Source of the DNA: NIOZ-UU13 sp035528395
GTDB lineage: Bacteria; Planctomycetota; Phycisphaerae; Sedimentisphaerales; Anaerobacaceae
Length of the DNA: 64,000 bases
Assembly: GCA_035528395.1 (NCBI GenBank)
Contig: DATKYR010000190.1
Coordinates: 1-64,000, forward strand
Direction of reading: 5' to 3'
Shown: positions 25,708 to 33,993 of the stretch, piece after piece
Position numbering within the stretch: the stretch's first letter is position 1
Layout of the letters: each line of letters starts with the position of its first letter
The notes under the pieces: model-generated
Database searches by the model: none
The model's input: only the letters and a program-made list of their open reading frames with translations
What the model was told of the DNA's origin: nothing
Made by a program: the position numbers and the translations under genes

Positions 25708-26409
25708 ATGGCGTTTACTGATTTCCAGACAAAGCAATGTCTATTTTGTGCTGAGACCATACAGGCCCGCGCAATCAAATGCCGATTCTGCGGGGAATTT
25801 CTCAACAGTGACAAGGCAAAGGCACTGGAGGCGGACCCGGAGCCGGATTCGCAGTCATCCGAGGACGAAGAAACAAGCGATAACGTCCTGTTTGTAGCCA
25901 GGCCTTCTCTGTGGGGGATGGCCCCGGCGATGCTCAAGGGCTTGTTCTTTATTGTTCTGGCGGGCCTTTTGGTAAGGCTGCCCCTCGAGAGCTTCATTAA
26001 TGACCTGTTAGGTTTGGGACTTACCGAAAGCCAAAGCTGGACAGTTGGCGGGTACAGGATTATCGCCAGCTTTGGGCTTGGCTTAATTGTTGTCTTTGTT
26101 CTTGTGATGAAAGTAGTCAGGCTCAAAATGACCCGCTACGAAGTTTCGCCTGACAGGATCGAATGGAGCCGGGGTATCCTCGACAGACGGGTTGATAATA
26201 TAGATATGTTCAGGGTGATCGACCTGAAGATGCGCAGGAGTGTGATCGACTGTATTTTCGGCATCGGTACTGTGGGGCTGATAACGACCGACAAGACGGA
26301 CCCGAAGTTTGAGTTTGAAAAGATACACAGGTCCCGCGAGCTCTACGATATTATCAAGAAGGCCAGCCTTGAGGCTGACCGGCGAACCGGCGTTGTGCAT
26401 CTGGAATAA
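25708..26409 (+). CDS. Zinc-ribbon membrane protein with a bacterial PH domain
   Basis: 233 residues. An N-terminal zinc ribbon (CLFCAETIQARAIKCRFCGE, two CxxC pairs) precedes an acidic linker, two TM helices (about 77-100 and 118-140) and a bPH2/DUF304 domain (MTRYEVSPDRIEWSRGILDR...DMFRVIDLKMRRSVIDCIFG). Such proteins are widespread, but their role is not established beyond probable scaffolding at the membrane. It stands alone on the plus strand, convergent with the XRE gene 2 bp away. The start is ATG 25708; the ribosome site is weak. Confidence 0.78.
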   Translation: MAFTDFQTKQCLFCAETIQARAIKCRFCGEFLNSDKAKALEADPEPDSQSSEDEETSDNVLFVARPSLWGMAPAMLKGLFFIVLAGLLVRLPLESFINDLLGLGLTESQSWTVGGYRIIASFGLGLIVVFVLVMKVVRLKMTRYEVSPDRIEWSRGILDRRVDNIDMFRVIDLKMRRSVIDCIFGIGTVGLITTDKTDPKFEFEKIHRSRELYDIIKKASLEADRRTGVVHLE

Positions 26410-26411
26410 AT

Positions 26412-26630
26412 TTAAGAATTCTCATCCTCATCCGGGACGTACTCAATCAAATCACCCGGCGTGCAGCTCAATGCTTTGCATAAGCTGTTCAAAGTGGAAA
26501 AGCGAATAGCGCGGGCCTTGTTGGTTTTAAGAATGGAAAGGTTGTTTACCGCCAGACCAGTTGCCTGGGCTAAATCCTTTAGCTTCATCCGCTTGTCCAG
26601 AAGGACATAATCCAGTCGAACGTTAATCAT
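26412..26630 (-). CDS. Small XRE regulator (YozG-like)
   Basis: 72 residues, one helix-turn-helix (LDYVLLDKRMKLKDLAQATG...NNLSILKTNKARAIRFSTLNSL) and an acidic tail. It resembles YozG-type regulators paired with DUF2975 membrane proteins. It is last in a short operon after the frameshifted membrane gene. It probably represses the promoter at 27208-27236. Confidence 0.88.
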   Translation of the reverse strand: MINVRLDYVLLDKRMKLKDLAQATGLAVNNLSILKTNKARAIRFSTLNSLCKALSCTPGDLIEYVPDEDENS

Positions 26631-26644
26631 TTGTGAACCCTTTT

Positions 26645-27155
26645 TTAGACCAGCGTTTTTGACTCTTCAATGACAGGTATGAGTCGCCGTAGAATTTGAC
26701 CAAGACCAACCAGAATCAAAACTTTGGCTACAGTGGGCAATAGAAACGGCTGCATAAACACTAAACGTGATGCTTCTGACTCTATTAGCTCTGCATACCA
26801 CGCAGTATACCAAAAGTATTTAAAGTAAGTTTTCACAACCAGAAATGTCGCATACATATAGAGAATCTTGTCTCCATTCCGAAGGATAACACCTGGCTTA
26901 CGTTCGCTTTCAAATAGGTACAATGATACACTGCATAACGGCCAGGGCCATCAGCCCGGGCAGCATAAAGTCATAGAACAGCGACGCAATAAGATGCAAA
27001 AGAATATCTGGCCTTTCGTTGTTATTGATATCCACCGAAGATAGACTTATAATAAACCAAAAGGTACCTCCTATTAAAAGCAACCATCCAAAGATACAAG
27101 CTACAATGCAGTAGAATTTCAATAACCGCCTGTTTTTTTCAATGAATTCATTCAT
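26645..27155 (-). pseudogene. DUF2975-like membrane protein, frameshifted
   Basis: Two overlapping frames (81 and 92 residues) make one protein. The first gives the N-terminal TM pair and ends ...MALAVMQCIIVPI. The second resumes YLFESERKPGVILRNGDKIL and then has two further TM helices. A one-base difference near 26915-26923 joins them as QCII-YLFESERKPG, matching the length of about 160 residues usual for YoaS/DUF2975 partners of YozG-type regulators. A natural mutation, a sequencing error or coupled separate genes cannot be told apart here; a TTG at 26921-26923 would be the start in the last case. Confidence 0.6.
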
Positions 27156-27207
27156 AATGCTATCGCTCCTTTCTTAATTTTTATCGATTTCAGCTGTGTA
27201 TCGTGTA

Positions 27208-27236
27208 ATTATACACGATTATCAATATTTTGTCAA
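27208..27236 (-). promoter_or_regulatory. Consensus promoter with palindromic operator (DUF2975-XRE operon)
   Basis: On the minus strand TTGACA (27231-27236), a 17-bp spacer, TATAAT (27208-27213): both perfect. A palindrome with 8-bp arms ATCGTGTA (27200-27207) and TACACGAT (27212-27219) overlaps the -10. This is the same layout as the operator/promoter at 25426, with a different arm sequence. Confidence 0.8.
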
Positions 27237-27320
27237 CGAAGAAAATGAATTTATTCAAAAAAAACTAAAATTTTTTGGGGCAGGGTAAAAAGCCAATAGC
27301 TGGGTAAAACCTGCGGTAAA

Positions 27321-27359
27321 ACCGTCTATCCTCCGACGTAGAACACCTACGGAGGACGG
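27321..27359. repeat. Imperfect hairpin downstream of ogt
   Basis: CCGTC-CCTCCG-GTAG arms face CTAC-GGAGG-ACGG around a short loop, with small bulges. It starts just after the ogt stop. With no T-run it is either a REP-like element or a poor terminator. Confidence 0.55.
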
Positions 27360-27363
27360 CAGG

Positions 27364-27888
27364 CTAACTGTTATGATGTGTTTTTTCGTGTAATAACAAT
27401 CTCTTTTTTAGGTTGACTCCGCCGAGTGCGGAGAAGCCGCCGAGTTTTCCGTCGCTTCGGATTATACGGTGGCAGGGGATAATCAACGGCAGTGGATTTT
27501 TGGCAAGTGTGCTGCCGACGGCCCTGGAGGCGTTGGGTCGGCCTGATTTTTTCGCTAATTGGCCATAAGTTATCATTTGGCCGAATTCTATGGTCCTGCA
27601 GGCGGTCAAAACCGAGATACCAAACGAACTAAATCCATCAAGGACAAGAGGGACATCCCGGCTAAAATTTATGTACGCACCTTCAAAATAGGCGGTTATC
27701 TGTTCCTGAAGTGTTCTTAAAAAGGTTTTGTCGAGCTGCGGATGGCGAAAATTTTTTAGAAGCATTGATTTGATTTTTTCGGGTTTCGGCCCGGGTAGTT
27801 GGGTTCGGCAAAGAGCATGTTCGGTGCCGGCAAGGCCAAAATAGCCCCATTTGGTCTTAAAAATCGTGTATTTTATGACTTTTTGCAT
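27364..27888 (-). CDS. ogt: Methylated-DNA--protein-cysteine methyltransferase
   Basis: 174 residues. The C-terminal DNA-binding domain has the acceptor motif IIPCHRII and GGFSALGGVNLKKRLLLHE. The HTH part (MITYGQLAKKSGRPNASRAV) is present. It transfers alkyl groups from O6-alkylguanine to its own Cys. The N-terminal domain is short, as in Ogt. Monocistronic. Confidence 0.93.
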   Translation of the reverse strand: MQKVIKYTIFKTKWGYFGLAGTEHALCRTQLPGPKPEKIKSMLLKNFRHPQLDKTFLRTLQEQITAYFEGAYINFSRDVPLVLDGFSSFGISVLTACRTIEFGQMITYGQLAKKSGRPNASRAVGSTLAKNPLPLIIPCHRIIRSDGKLGGFSALGGVNLKKRLLLHEKTHHNS

Positions 27889-28138
27889 CTTTAACCACAG
27901 ATTTCACGGATTACACGGATTTTATTTTTTATCTTTATATGCAGATTTTGTAGATTAACGCAGTTTGTCAAGTTTCTTTTTGACTCCGTCTTTCTGTTTT
28001 ATACTTTTTTCCTTTACTGTTGTCAAATTCATTGACGCAAGAGCAAAATTCTGTTAAATATGTTAGTTTTTACAAAAATAGCGGATAGCAGCCAGGATTT
28101 GCTAACAGCTTTATTTTTGATTTTTTTACTTTTAATTT

Positions 28139-29209
28139 ATGTCTCTCGAAGAACTGAGAAAGAAAATAGACGAACTTGACCATCAGCTTGTCAAGCTGCT
28201 CAATGAGCGTGCGCGCGTTGTGGTGGAGATAGGAAAGCTAAAGACCAAAACCGACAAACCGGTTTATTCGCCGGACCGTGAAAAAGAGGTATTTGCCAGG
28301 ATTACCAAGGCCAATGAAGGCCCGTTGCCGGACAGGTGTCTGGTGGCTATTTGGCGTGAGTTGATGAGCGGCTCATTTGTTTTGGAAAGGCCGTTGCGAA
28401 TCGGCTATCTTGGCCCCGCAGGCAGTTTCAGTCATACTGCAGCCATGCTCAAGTTCGGACAGAGTGTTGAATATGAACCGTTGGCGGATATCACAAGTAT
28501 CTTTGATGAAGTGAGCAAAGGTCATTGCGACCTGGGCCTTGCACCGGTAGAGAATACGATGGGCGGCGGCGTAATAGAGACGCTCGATGCCCTTATAGAT
28601 TCGAATGTGAAGGTCTGTGCCGAGGTCCTGATGGCAATCCATCATAGTCTTTTGGGAAATTGTTTGTTGGAAGAAATCGAGAAGATTTACTCGAAGCCGG
28701 AAGTTTTCGCCCAGTGCCGAAACTGGCTAAGTGCCACCTTTAAGGTTGCACAAACTATACCTGTAGCCTCTACTGCCAGGGCGGCACAAATGGCTGCCAA
28801 TGAGCCGAGAACTGCTGCAATTGGCTCCAATGTGGCTGCGGAATTGTATGGGCTGCGAATCATCTGCGAGAATATCGAGGATATTGCCAACAATATAACC
28901 AGATTTTTAATAATCAGCCGAGAAGATGCAAGGCCGACCGGCGAAGATAAGACAGCTATATTGTTCAGCACCGCTCATAAGGCCGGCGCCTTGGCCGATG
29001 TGCTCGATGTTTTCAAGCGATACGATATCAATATGACAAATATCGAGTCCAGGCCAAGCAAGAAAAGACAGTTTGAGTATTATTTCTTCGTGGACTTTTT
29101 GGGACACAGAACGGGCAAGAACGTCCGGGAGGGAATGGAAGAAGCGAGGAAGCATTGTCTGCAGCTTTCGATATTAGGCAGCTTCCCGAGAGCGATGGAG
29201 CTGCTTTAA
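28139..29209 (+). CDS. pheA: Bifunctional chorismate mutase / prephenate dehydratase
   Basis: 356 residues: an AroQ-type chorismate mutase (about 1-85, LEELRKKIDELDHQLVKLLN), a prephenate dehydratase domain (about 92-270, IGYLGPAGSFSHTAA...LAPVENTMGGGV) and an ACT domain (about 280-356, KTAILFSTAHKAGAL...ESRPSKKRQFEYYFF). It makes phenylpyruvate for phenylalanine. The ESRP motif suggests phenylalanine feedback. It precedes tpiA at a 62-bp gap holding a word repeat. Confidence 0.96.
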   Translation: MSLEELRKKIDELDHQLVKLLNERARVVVEIGKLKTKTDKPVYSPDREKEVFARITKANEGPLPDRCLVAIWRELMSGSFVLERPLRIGYLGPAGSFSHTAAMLKFGQSVEYEPLADITSIFDEVSKGHCDLGLAPVENTMGGGVIETLDALIDSNVKVCAEVLMAIHHSLLGNCLLEEIEKIYSKPEVFAQCRNWLSATFKVAQTIPVASTARAAQMAANEPRTAAIGSNVAAELYGLRIICENIEDIANNITRFLIISREDARPTGEDKTAILFSTAHKAGALADVLDVFKRYDINMTNIESRPSKKRQFEYYFFVDFLGHRTGKNVREGMEEARKHCLQLSILGSFPRAMELL

Positions 29210-29271
29210 TTGAGTTGATAGTTCATCGATGAACTACGAACTAAGAACTACGAACTAATCAGGAGAGTGTT

Positions 29272-30033
29272 ATGAGAAAGCCGTTTGTGGCGGGTAACTG
29301 GAAAATGAACACCGACAGTTACACTAGCGTAGAGCTGGCGGAGCGTATTGCTTCCGGGTCGCTGAATGCAGCGAGCAAAAGCGTAACCGTGGCGGTTTGT
29401 CCGCCTTTTGTTTATCTGCAGGCTGTTGCCAAGGCCCTTAGTGCATCGTGTGTTGGCGTCGGTGCCCAGGATATTTACTATGAACCGGAGGGTGCTTTTA
29501 CGGGCGAGATAAGCTCGTCGATGCTGAAGGATATCGGCTGCACATATTGTCTATGCGGCCATTCGGAACGCCGGCACGTGATCGGTGAGACTGATGAGCT
29601 GATAAATAAAAAAGTTACGGCTGCAATTGCAGGCGGACTTTTGCCGATATTATGTGTAGGCGAGCTGCTCGCCGAGCGGGAAGCTTCACAAACAAATGGA
29701 GTAGTAACTCGGCAGTTAGAAAACGGCCTGGCCGGCCTGAGTGCCGAAAAGGTCTCAGCATTAACCGTAGCGTATGAGCCGGTCTGGGCCATCGGGACAG
29801 GCCTGACGGCGACACCGCAGCAGGCCCAGGAAGTGCACGATTTTATACGAAAGCTCTTAGGCCAAATGTACGATGACAAATTAGCTGAGGGAATTCGTAT
29901 TCTTTATGGCGGCTCGGTAAAGCCCGGCAATTCAGCAGAGTTGATGGGCCAGCCTGACATCGACGGCCTGCTGGTCGGCGGGGCAAGCCTGAAGGCAGAT
30001 GATTTTCTCGCAATAATTCAGGCGGCAATATAA
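29272..30033 (+). CDS. tpiA: Triosephosphate isomerase
   Basis: 253 residues, normal length. The catalytic residues are visible: Lys in GNWKMN, His in CGHSERR, Glu in VAYEPVWAIGTG, and the phosphate loop LYGGSVKPGN. It interconverts DHAP and glyceraldehyde-3-phosphate. It is followed by secG 17 bp downstream, a common tpiA-secG pair, and starts behind AGGAGAG. Confidence 0.98.
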   Translation: MRKPFVAGNWKMNTDSYTSVELAERIASGSLNAASKSVTVAVCPPFVYLQAVAKALSASCVGVGAQDIYYEPEGAFTGEISSSMLKDIGCTYCLCGHSERRHVIGETDELINKKVTAAIAGGLLPILCVGELLAEREASQTNGVVTRQLENGLAGLSAEKVSALTVAYEPVWAIGTGLTATPQQAQEVHDFIRKLLGQMYDDKLAEGIRILYGGSVKPGNSAELMGQPDIDGLLVGGASLKADDFLAIIQAAI

Positions 30034-30050
30034 TTGAAAGGGTAACGAAT

Positions 30051-30449
30051 ATGACCGTTTTATCACTATTGGCAATGGGTTTTATTTTGAAGGTGGTCGC
30101 CGTGTTGTTTGTCGTTTGCTGCGTGGCGCTGATTTTAATCATTTTGATTCAGAAGGGCAGAGGTGGGGGTTTAAGTGCGGCGTTCGGCGGCGGCATGGCC
30201 GGCGGGATTCTGGGTTCCAAAACAGGTGACTTCCTGACCTGGGTAACAATAGTCTTGGTGGGTATATTTCTGACCCTTGCGGTGGTAATGGCCAGGTTTT
30301 ACAAACCGAGTGACAGTGGTTATGGGGCGGACCAGCCGGTTCAGCAGCAGCCGTTGACAGGCTCGGAGCAGCTACCACCGTCCGTCGACATCGAGGATAC
30401 GACAAGTGATGCTAATGCCGGTGGTGATGTGAATTCGCCCGGTGGTTAA
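30051..30449 (+). CDS. secG: Preprotein translocase subunit SecG
   Basis: 132 residues with two TM helices flanking the SecG motif (LIQKGRGGGLSAAFGGG near residue 35) and a polar, low-complexity C-terminal tail (DQPVQQQPLTGSEQ). It belongs to the SecYEG channel. It is longer than enteric SecG because of the tail, as is common in Planctomycetota. Next to tpiA. Confidence 0.92.
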   Translation: MTVLSLLAMGFILKVVAVLFVVCCVALILIILIQKGRGGGLSAAFGGGMAGGILGSKTGDFLTWVTIVLVGIFLTLAVVMARFYKPSDSGYGADQPVQQQPLTGSEQLPPSVDIEDTTSDANAGGDVNSPGG

Positions 30450-30521
30450 TAAGGAGATTGTTTCAAAGTGCACATATAATGGTTGTGTGCACGGCCGAAT
30501 TCAGCTTGAAAGCGTAACGTT

Positions 30522-31406
30522 ATGATAAATAGTATGACCGGTTATGGCGAGGCGCAGGGTGAGGTTAACGGCGTAAGTTACGTCGTTGAAATCAAGACCC
30601 TTAACAATCGCTACTTCAAGACGATTGTAAGGTTGCCGGAATTAGCGGCGTTTCTGGAAGAAGATATTGAAAAACTTCTGCGAAAGAATATGTCGCGCGG
30701 GACGGTAAATTATGTGCTTCGGCTCAAGGATACCTCGGCAAATGCGCTCTTTGATATTAACGAGTCAGCCCTGCGGGCGGTTGTGGAAAAATTGAGCCGG
30801 GCCGGGTCGTCGGCTTCTGTTAAGGGGACCATTGATGTAGGTAATTTGTTGAACCTGCCCGGTATCATTCAGCCGGCATCCCCCGATAAACAGGAGGCCG
30901 AGAAAATCAAAAAGCTGGTTTGCAAAATAAGTCAGCAGGCCATAGATAAGGTCGAAAAAATGAGAGCCGCCGAAGGAAAGATGCTCCATGATGATTTGAA
31001 AAAACAATGCGTGGCCATACAAAAGAACCTGCAGAAAATACAGGCTCTGTGCGATGTAGTTCTCAAACAGTACGCAAAAAAACTAAAGCAAAGAGTCGAT
31101 GGGCTGCTTGCACAGGCAAGACTGACATTGGATGAAGAAATCCTTGCCAGAGAAGTTGCAGTTTTTGCAGAAAGGTCGGATATATCCGAGGAGATTGCCA
31201 GGCTGGATTCACATCTGCAGCAATTTTTTCAGTGCTGTCAGGCTAATGACCAGGCCGGACGAAGGTTGGACTTCATCAGCCAGGAGATGCTCAGAGAGGC
31301 AAACACCATTGCCAGCAAGGCCTCCGATACCGAGATTATCCGCTGTGTGGTCGATATGAAATGCCGAATAGATCGCATTAAGGAACAGGTTCAGAATGTA
31401 GAGTAG
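30522..31406 (+). CDS. yicC: YicC-family endoribonuclease
   Basis: 294 residues starting NSMTGYGEAQGEVNGVSY, with a central coiled-coil and the DUF1732 end (EEIARLDSHLQQFF...AGRRLDFISQEMLREANTIASKA). YicC proteins cleave RNA in other bacteria. Next to gmk, as in many genomes. The stop is TAG. Confidence 0.95.
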   Translation: MINSMTGYGEAQGEVNGVSYVVEIKTLNNRYFKTIVRLPELAAFLEEDIEKLLRKNMSRGTVNYVLRLKDTSANALFDINESALRAVVEKLSRAGSSASVKGTIDVGNLLNLPGIIQPASPDKQEAEKIKKLVCKISQQAIDKVEKMRAAEGKMLHDDLKKQCVAIQKNLQKIQALCDVVLKQYAKKLKQRVDGLLAQARLTLDEEILAREVAVFAERSDISEEIARLDSHLQQFFQCCQANDQAGRRLDFISQEMLREANTIASKASDTEIIRCVVDMKCRIDRIKEQVQNVE

Positions 31407-31454
31407 AAAGGATGCAGAACGTAAAGGGCATCGGAAGTTTGTACTGGAGCTGGA

Positions 31455-32027
31455 ATGAACGACATTGGGAACAGAAAAGGCAAAGTGGTGATAGTGAGCG
31501 GCCCATCCGGTGTTGGCAAGAGCACTATCTGCGAAGAGGTGGTTAAACGGCTGGATAATATTTATCTCAGCATTTCGGTTACTACCCGGCCGAAGAGCGA
31601 ATCTGAAGTTGACGGCCAGGATTATTTGTTTATATCAGAACAGGAGTTTCAAGAGCGAATCAATAAGGGCCTGTTGTTGGAACATGCTGAGGTGTTCGGT
31701 CATCTATATGGGACGCCGAAAGACAAGGTTGAAGAAGCTGTGCGGGCCGGTAAGACCGTTATTCTTGAAATCGACGTTCAAGGTGCCAAACAAGCAAGGG
31801 TAATTTTCCCTGATGCGGTGATGATTTTTATTTTACCGCCGGCCGAAAAAGACCTTGTAGAACGTATGGGCAACAGGGGCAGAGAAGCCGCTGATGCCGC
31901 CGAAGAAAGACTGAGCGGGGCAAGTAATGAAATCGCCGCGGCCTGGCAATATTATAAACATATGGTTATAAACGAGGATTTGCAGCAGGCAGTGGACGAA
32001 TGTGTGCAAATCATTGAAAGTGCCTAA
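31455..32027 (+). CDS. gmk: Guanylate kinase
   Basis: 190 residues with the P-loop SGPSGVGKST, the GMP-binding SVTTRPKSESEVDGQDY and EIDVQGAKQAR. It phosphorylates GMP to GDP. A word-repeat tract starts over its last codons (ESA*), so the extreme C-terminus may have been shaped by the repeat. The omega-like gene follows. Confidence 0.96.
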   Translation: MNDIGNRKGKVVIVSGPSGVGKSTICEEVVKRLDNIYLSISVTTRPKSESEVDGQDYLFISEQEFQERINKGLLLEHAEVFGHLYGTPKDKVEEAVRAGKTVILEIDVQGAKQARVIFPDAVMIFILPPAEKDLVERMGNRGREAADAAEERLSGASNEIAAAWQYYKHMVINEDLQQAVDECVQIIESA

Positions 32028-32112
32028 AGTTGAAAGTGCCTAAAGTTTGAAGTGCCTAAAGTTATTTGTTTTTTTAACTTTAGCTCACTTTAGCTCACTT
32101 TAGGCACTTTAG
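32013..32112. repeat. GTGCCTAAAGTT word repeats with a reversed arm
   Basis: Three near-copies of GAAAGTGCCTAAAGTT run in tandem from the end of gmk, followed after a short T-rich loop by the reverse complement (AACTTTAGCTCACTTTAGCT, then CACTTTAGGCACTTTAG). The transcript could form a long imperfect hairpin between gmk and the omega gene. Confidence 0.8.
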
Positions 32113-32126
32113 TTATGAGGTAAAAG

Positions 32127-32360
32127 ATGATAGATGAGCTCAAGAGTGAAGAGATAATTAACAAAGTTGGCGGTAGATTCAAATTGACGGCGCTGATTCA
32201 AAAACGATTAGGCGAGCTTTTGCAGGGTGCCAGGCCGTTGATTGAGGATCCCGCAGGCAAAACAATGCTCGAAATTGTTATTCAGGAGATCCTGCAGGAC
32301 AAAATCACCGTTGATGACGGATTGCCCGCAAAGACCTCAGGGAAAACGAAGGAAAATTAG
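32127..32360 (+). CDS. rpoZ: RNA polymerase omega-subunit-like protein
   Basis: 77 residues. The core FKLTALIQKRLGELLQGARPLI matches the RpoZ fold. Its place right after gmk supports omega (gmk-rpoZ is a common pair). It should help assemble RNA polymerase. AGGTAAAAG precedes the ATG. The protein is short and divergent, so the assignment rests partly on context. Confidence 0.8.
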   Translation: MIDELKSEEIINKVGGRFKLTALIQKRLGELLQGARPLIEDPAGKTMLEIVIQEILQDKITVDDGLPAKTSGKTKEN

Positions 32361-32396
32361 GGACAAATCAGCTCTCCGGTACGCATCGGCGGTAAA

Positions 32397-32462
32397 AACC
32401 CGTTAGAAATTCCAGAACTGATAAAGATGCGGAACGAAAAGGGAAAATTTCTAACGGGGTAA
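32397..32462. repeat. CCCCGTTAGAAA-type palindrome
   Basis: Arms CCCGTTAGAAATT (about 32399-32411) and AATTTCTAACGGGG (about 32446-32460) are perfectly complementary around a 35-nt middle. It lies between the omega gene and coaC. Confidence 0.8.
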
Positions 32463-32475
32463 AACGAGATACGAG

Positions 32476-33054
32476 ATGCTCGAGAATCTGAATATTCTAT
32501 TAGGTGTCAGCGGCGGAATCGCTGTATACAAGGTAGTCGATTTGGCCGGCAAACTGACCGCTGTCGGTGCCAGGGTAAATACCGTAATGACGGAAAACGC
32601 CTGTCGGCTCGTCGGCCCAAAAAGCTTCGAGGCGGTTACCTGCTCAACCGTTTTTACGAGCCTGTGGAGTATGCCCGAAGAGTATAAAATCGGCCATATT
32701 GCTTTGGTCGACTGGGCTGATATTGTTATAGTGGCGCCAGCAACGGCTAATATCATAGGCAAAATAGCAAATGGTATCTGTGATGATTTGCTTAGTACGG
32801 TCCTTTGTGCGGCCTGGCGGCTGATTAAATCAGAGGCGGCACTTTTGGTTCCAGCGATGAACGATAATATGTGGAACAATCCGGCCGTGCAGCGCAATGT
32901 CAAGACGGTCAAAGAAATGGGTTTTCAGTTGATAGGCCCTGTTGAGGGCCGACTCGCCTGCGGAGCTGAAGGCATCGGCAGAATGGCAGAGCCGCAGGAT
33001 ATCCTCAAGGTCATCGAAAAAGTTGCTTCAAAGATTAACAAGCGCAAGGTTTGA
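32476..33054 (+). CDS. coaC: Phosphopantothenoylcysteine decarboxylase (separate CoaC)
   Basis: 192 residues, a flavoprotein fold: GVSGGIAVYKVVDL, the WADIVIVAPATANIIGKIANG region and the substrate-site motif VPAMNDNMWNNPAV. It decarboxylates phosphopantothenoylcysteine in coenzyme A synthesis. In most bacteria it is fused to the synthetase as CoaBC; here it is a separate gene just upstream of coaB. Confidence 0.92.
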   Translation: MLENLNILLGVSGGIAVYKVVDLAGKLTAVGARVNTVMTENACRLVGPKSFEAVTCSTVFTSLWSMPEEYKIGHIALVDWADIVIVAPATANIIGKIANGICDDLLSTVLCAAWRLIKSEAALLVPAMNDNMWNNPAVQRNVKTVKEMGFQLIGPVEGRLACGAEGIGRMAEPQDILKVIEKVASKINKRKV

Positions 33055-33125
33055 CTCGATGCTGGATGCTCGATGCTCGTAAAAAGTTAAATTCGAGTAT
33101 CAAGTATCGAGAATCAAGAATCGAG

Positions 33126-33743
33126 ATGCGAATTTTAATCACAGCAGGCGGCACCCGGGAATACATTGACCCGGTGCGTTTTATCTCCAACGCCAGCAGC
33201 GGCAGGATGGGTTACGCCCTTGCCCGTGCGGCGCTCAAGGCCGGGCATAAAGTAACACTCATAACCACGCCAACCAACCAAAAGCCACCGGGCGAGGCGA
33301 AACTCGTAAAAGTTGAAACCACCGCCCAGATGTTCGAGGCGGTCAAAAAGCATCTTGAGAAGTGCGATTGTCTGATTATGGCTGCGGCTGTGGCTGATTA
33401 CACTCCTGCCCGGCCGGCTAAAACAAAAATTAAAAAGAGCAATAAGTATCTGACTCTCAAATTAAAGCCAACAACCGACATCTTGAAATGGGCGGGGGGA
33501 CGTAAAAGAAAAAATCAAATTGTTGTCGGTTTTGCCCTCGAAGACAAAGCCGTCCGAGCCCGTGCGGAAAAGAAGCTGAAAGAAAAGAACCTTGATATGA
33601 TAATAGCCAACACCTCTGCTGCTATCGGTGCTGACAAATCAACCGTTAAAATAAAAATAGCTGGGCGCGAATGGCTAAAACTCTCACAGGCAAGCAAGGC
33701 AACAATCGCCAAAAGAATTGTTTCTCTGGTCGGAACTACTTAA
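33126..33743 (+). CDS. coaB: Phosphopantothenate--cysteine ligase (separate CoaB)
   Basis: 205 residues from the ATG at 33126 (MRILITAGGTREYIDPVRFI). It contains SNASSGRMGYALARAALKAGH and the AAAVADYTP and FALED motifs of the CTP-dependent ligase. An upstream in-frame start at 33051 would add residues encoded by a GATGCTCG word repeat and is unlikely. It works with the coaC product; the two domains are normally fused. Confidence 0.92.
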   Translation: MRILITAGGTREYIDPVRFISNASSGRMGYALARAALKAGHKVTLITTPTNQKPPGEAKLVKVETTAQMFEAVKKHLEKCDCLIMAAAVADYTPARPAKTKIKKSNKYLTLKLKPTTDILKWAGGRKRKNQIVVGFALEDKAVRARAEKKLKEKNLDMIIANTSAAIGADKSTVKIKIAGREWLKLSQASKATIAKRIVSLVGTT

Positions 33744-33815
33744 AATCCTAATCTTCCATTTGGATTTGTACAAAAAAACTCAGATATTGTAGTATAGGGA
33801 TTATGGAAGGTATTT

Positions 33816-33967
33816 AATTAGTTCTTGTTGCGGAAACAGTATTTGTCATTCCCGCCCCGCATCGTGTGCGGGATAAACTCCAGCGGGAATCCAGATTTTT
33901 CGCTCTGGACCCCTGCTTTCGCAGGGGTGACATAGTCAGTTTTTGTTTTCCTCAACAGATACTAATT
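33816..33967 (+). repeat. 152-bp MITE-like element, copy 1
   Basis: The ends are inverted: AATTAGTTCTTGTTGCGGAA reads inward from the left and AATTAGTATCTGTTGAGGAA from the right. Inside are two hairpins, GTCATTCCCGC...GCGGGAATCC and CCCCTGC-TTTC-GCAGGGG. It shares length and sequence with copies at 48313 and 49351. Its right end lies only 26 bp before the GH140-like start codon. Confidence 0.85.
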
Positions 33968-33993
33968 ATCCACTTAAAAAAGGAGATAAGACA

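Noticed and set aside
22445..27236. Toxin-antitoxin or phage-defence system
   Set aside because: Small XRE proteins suggest this at first, but no toxin, nuclease or known defence domain is present. The membrane-protein partners fit regulatory modules better.
32441..32462. Intrinsic terminator after the omega gene
   Set aside because: The hairpin lacks a T-run and belongs to the dispersed palindrome family.
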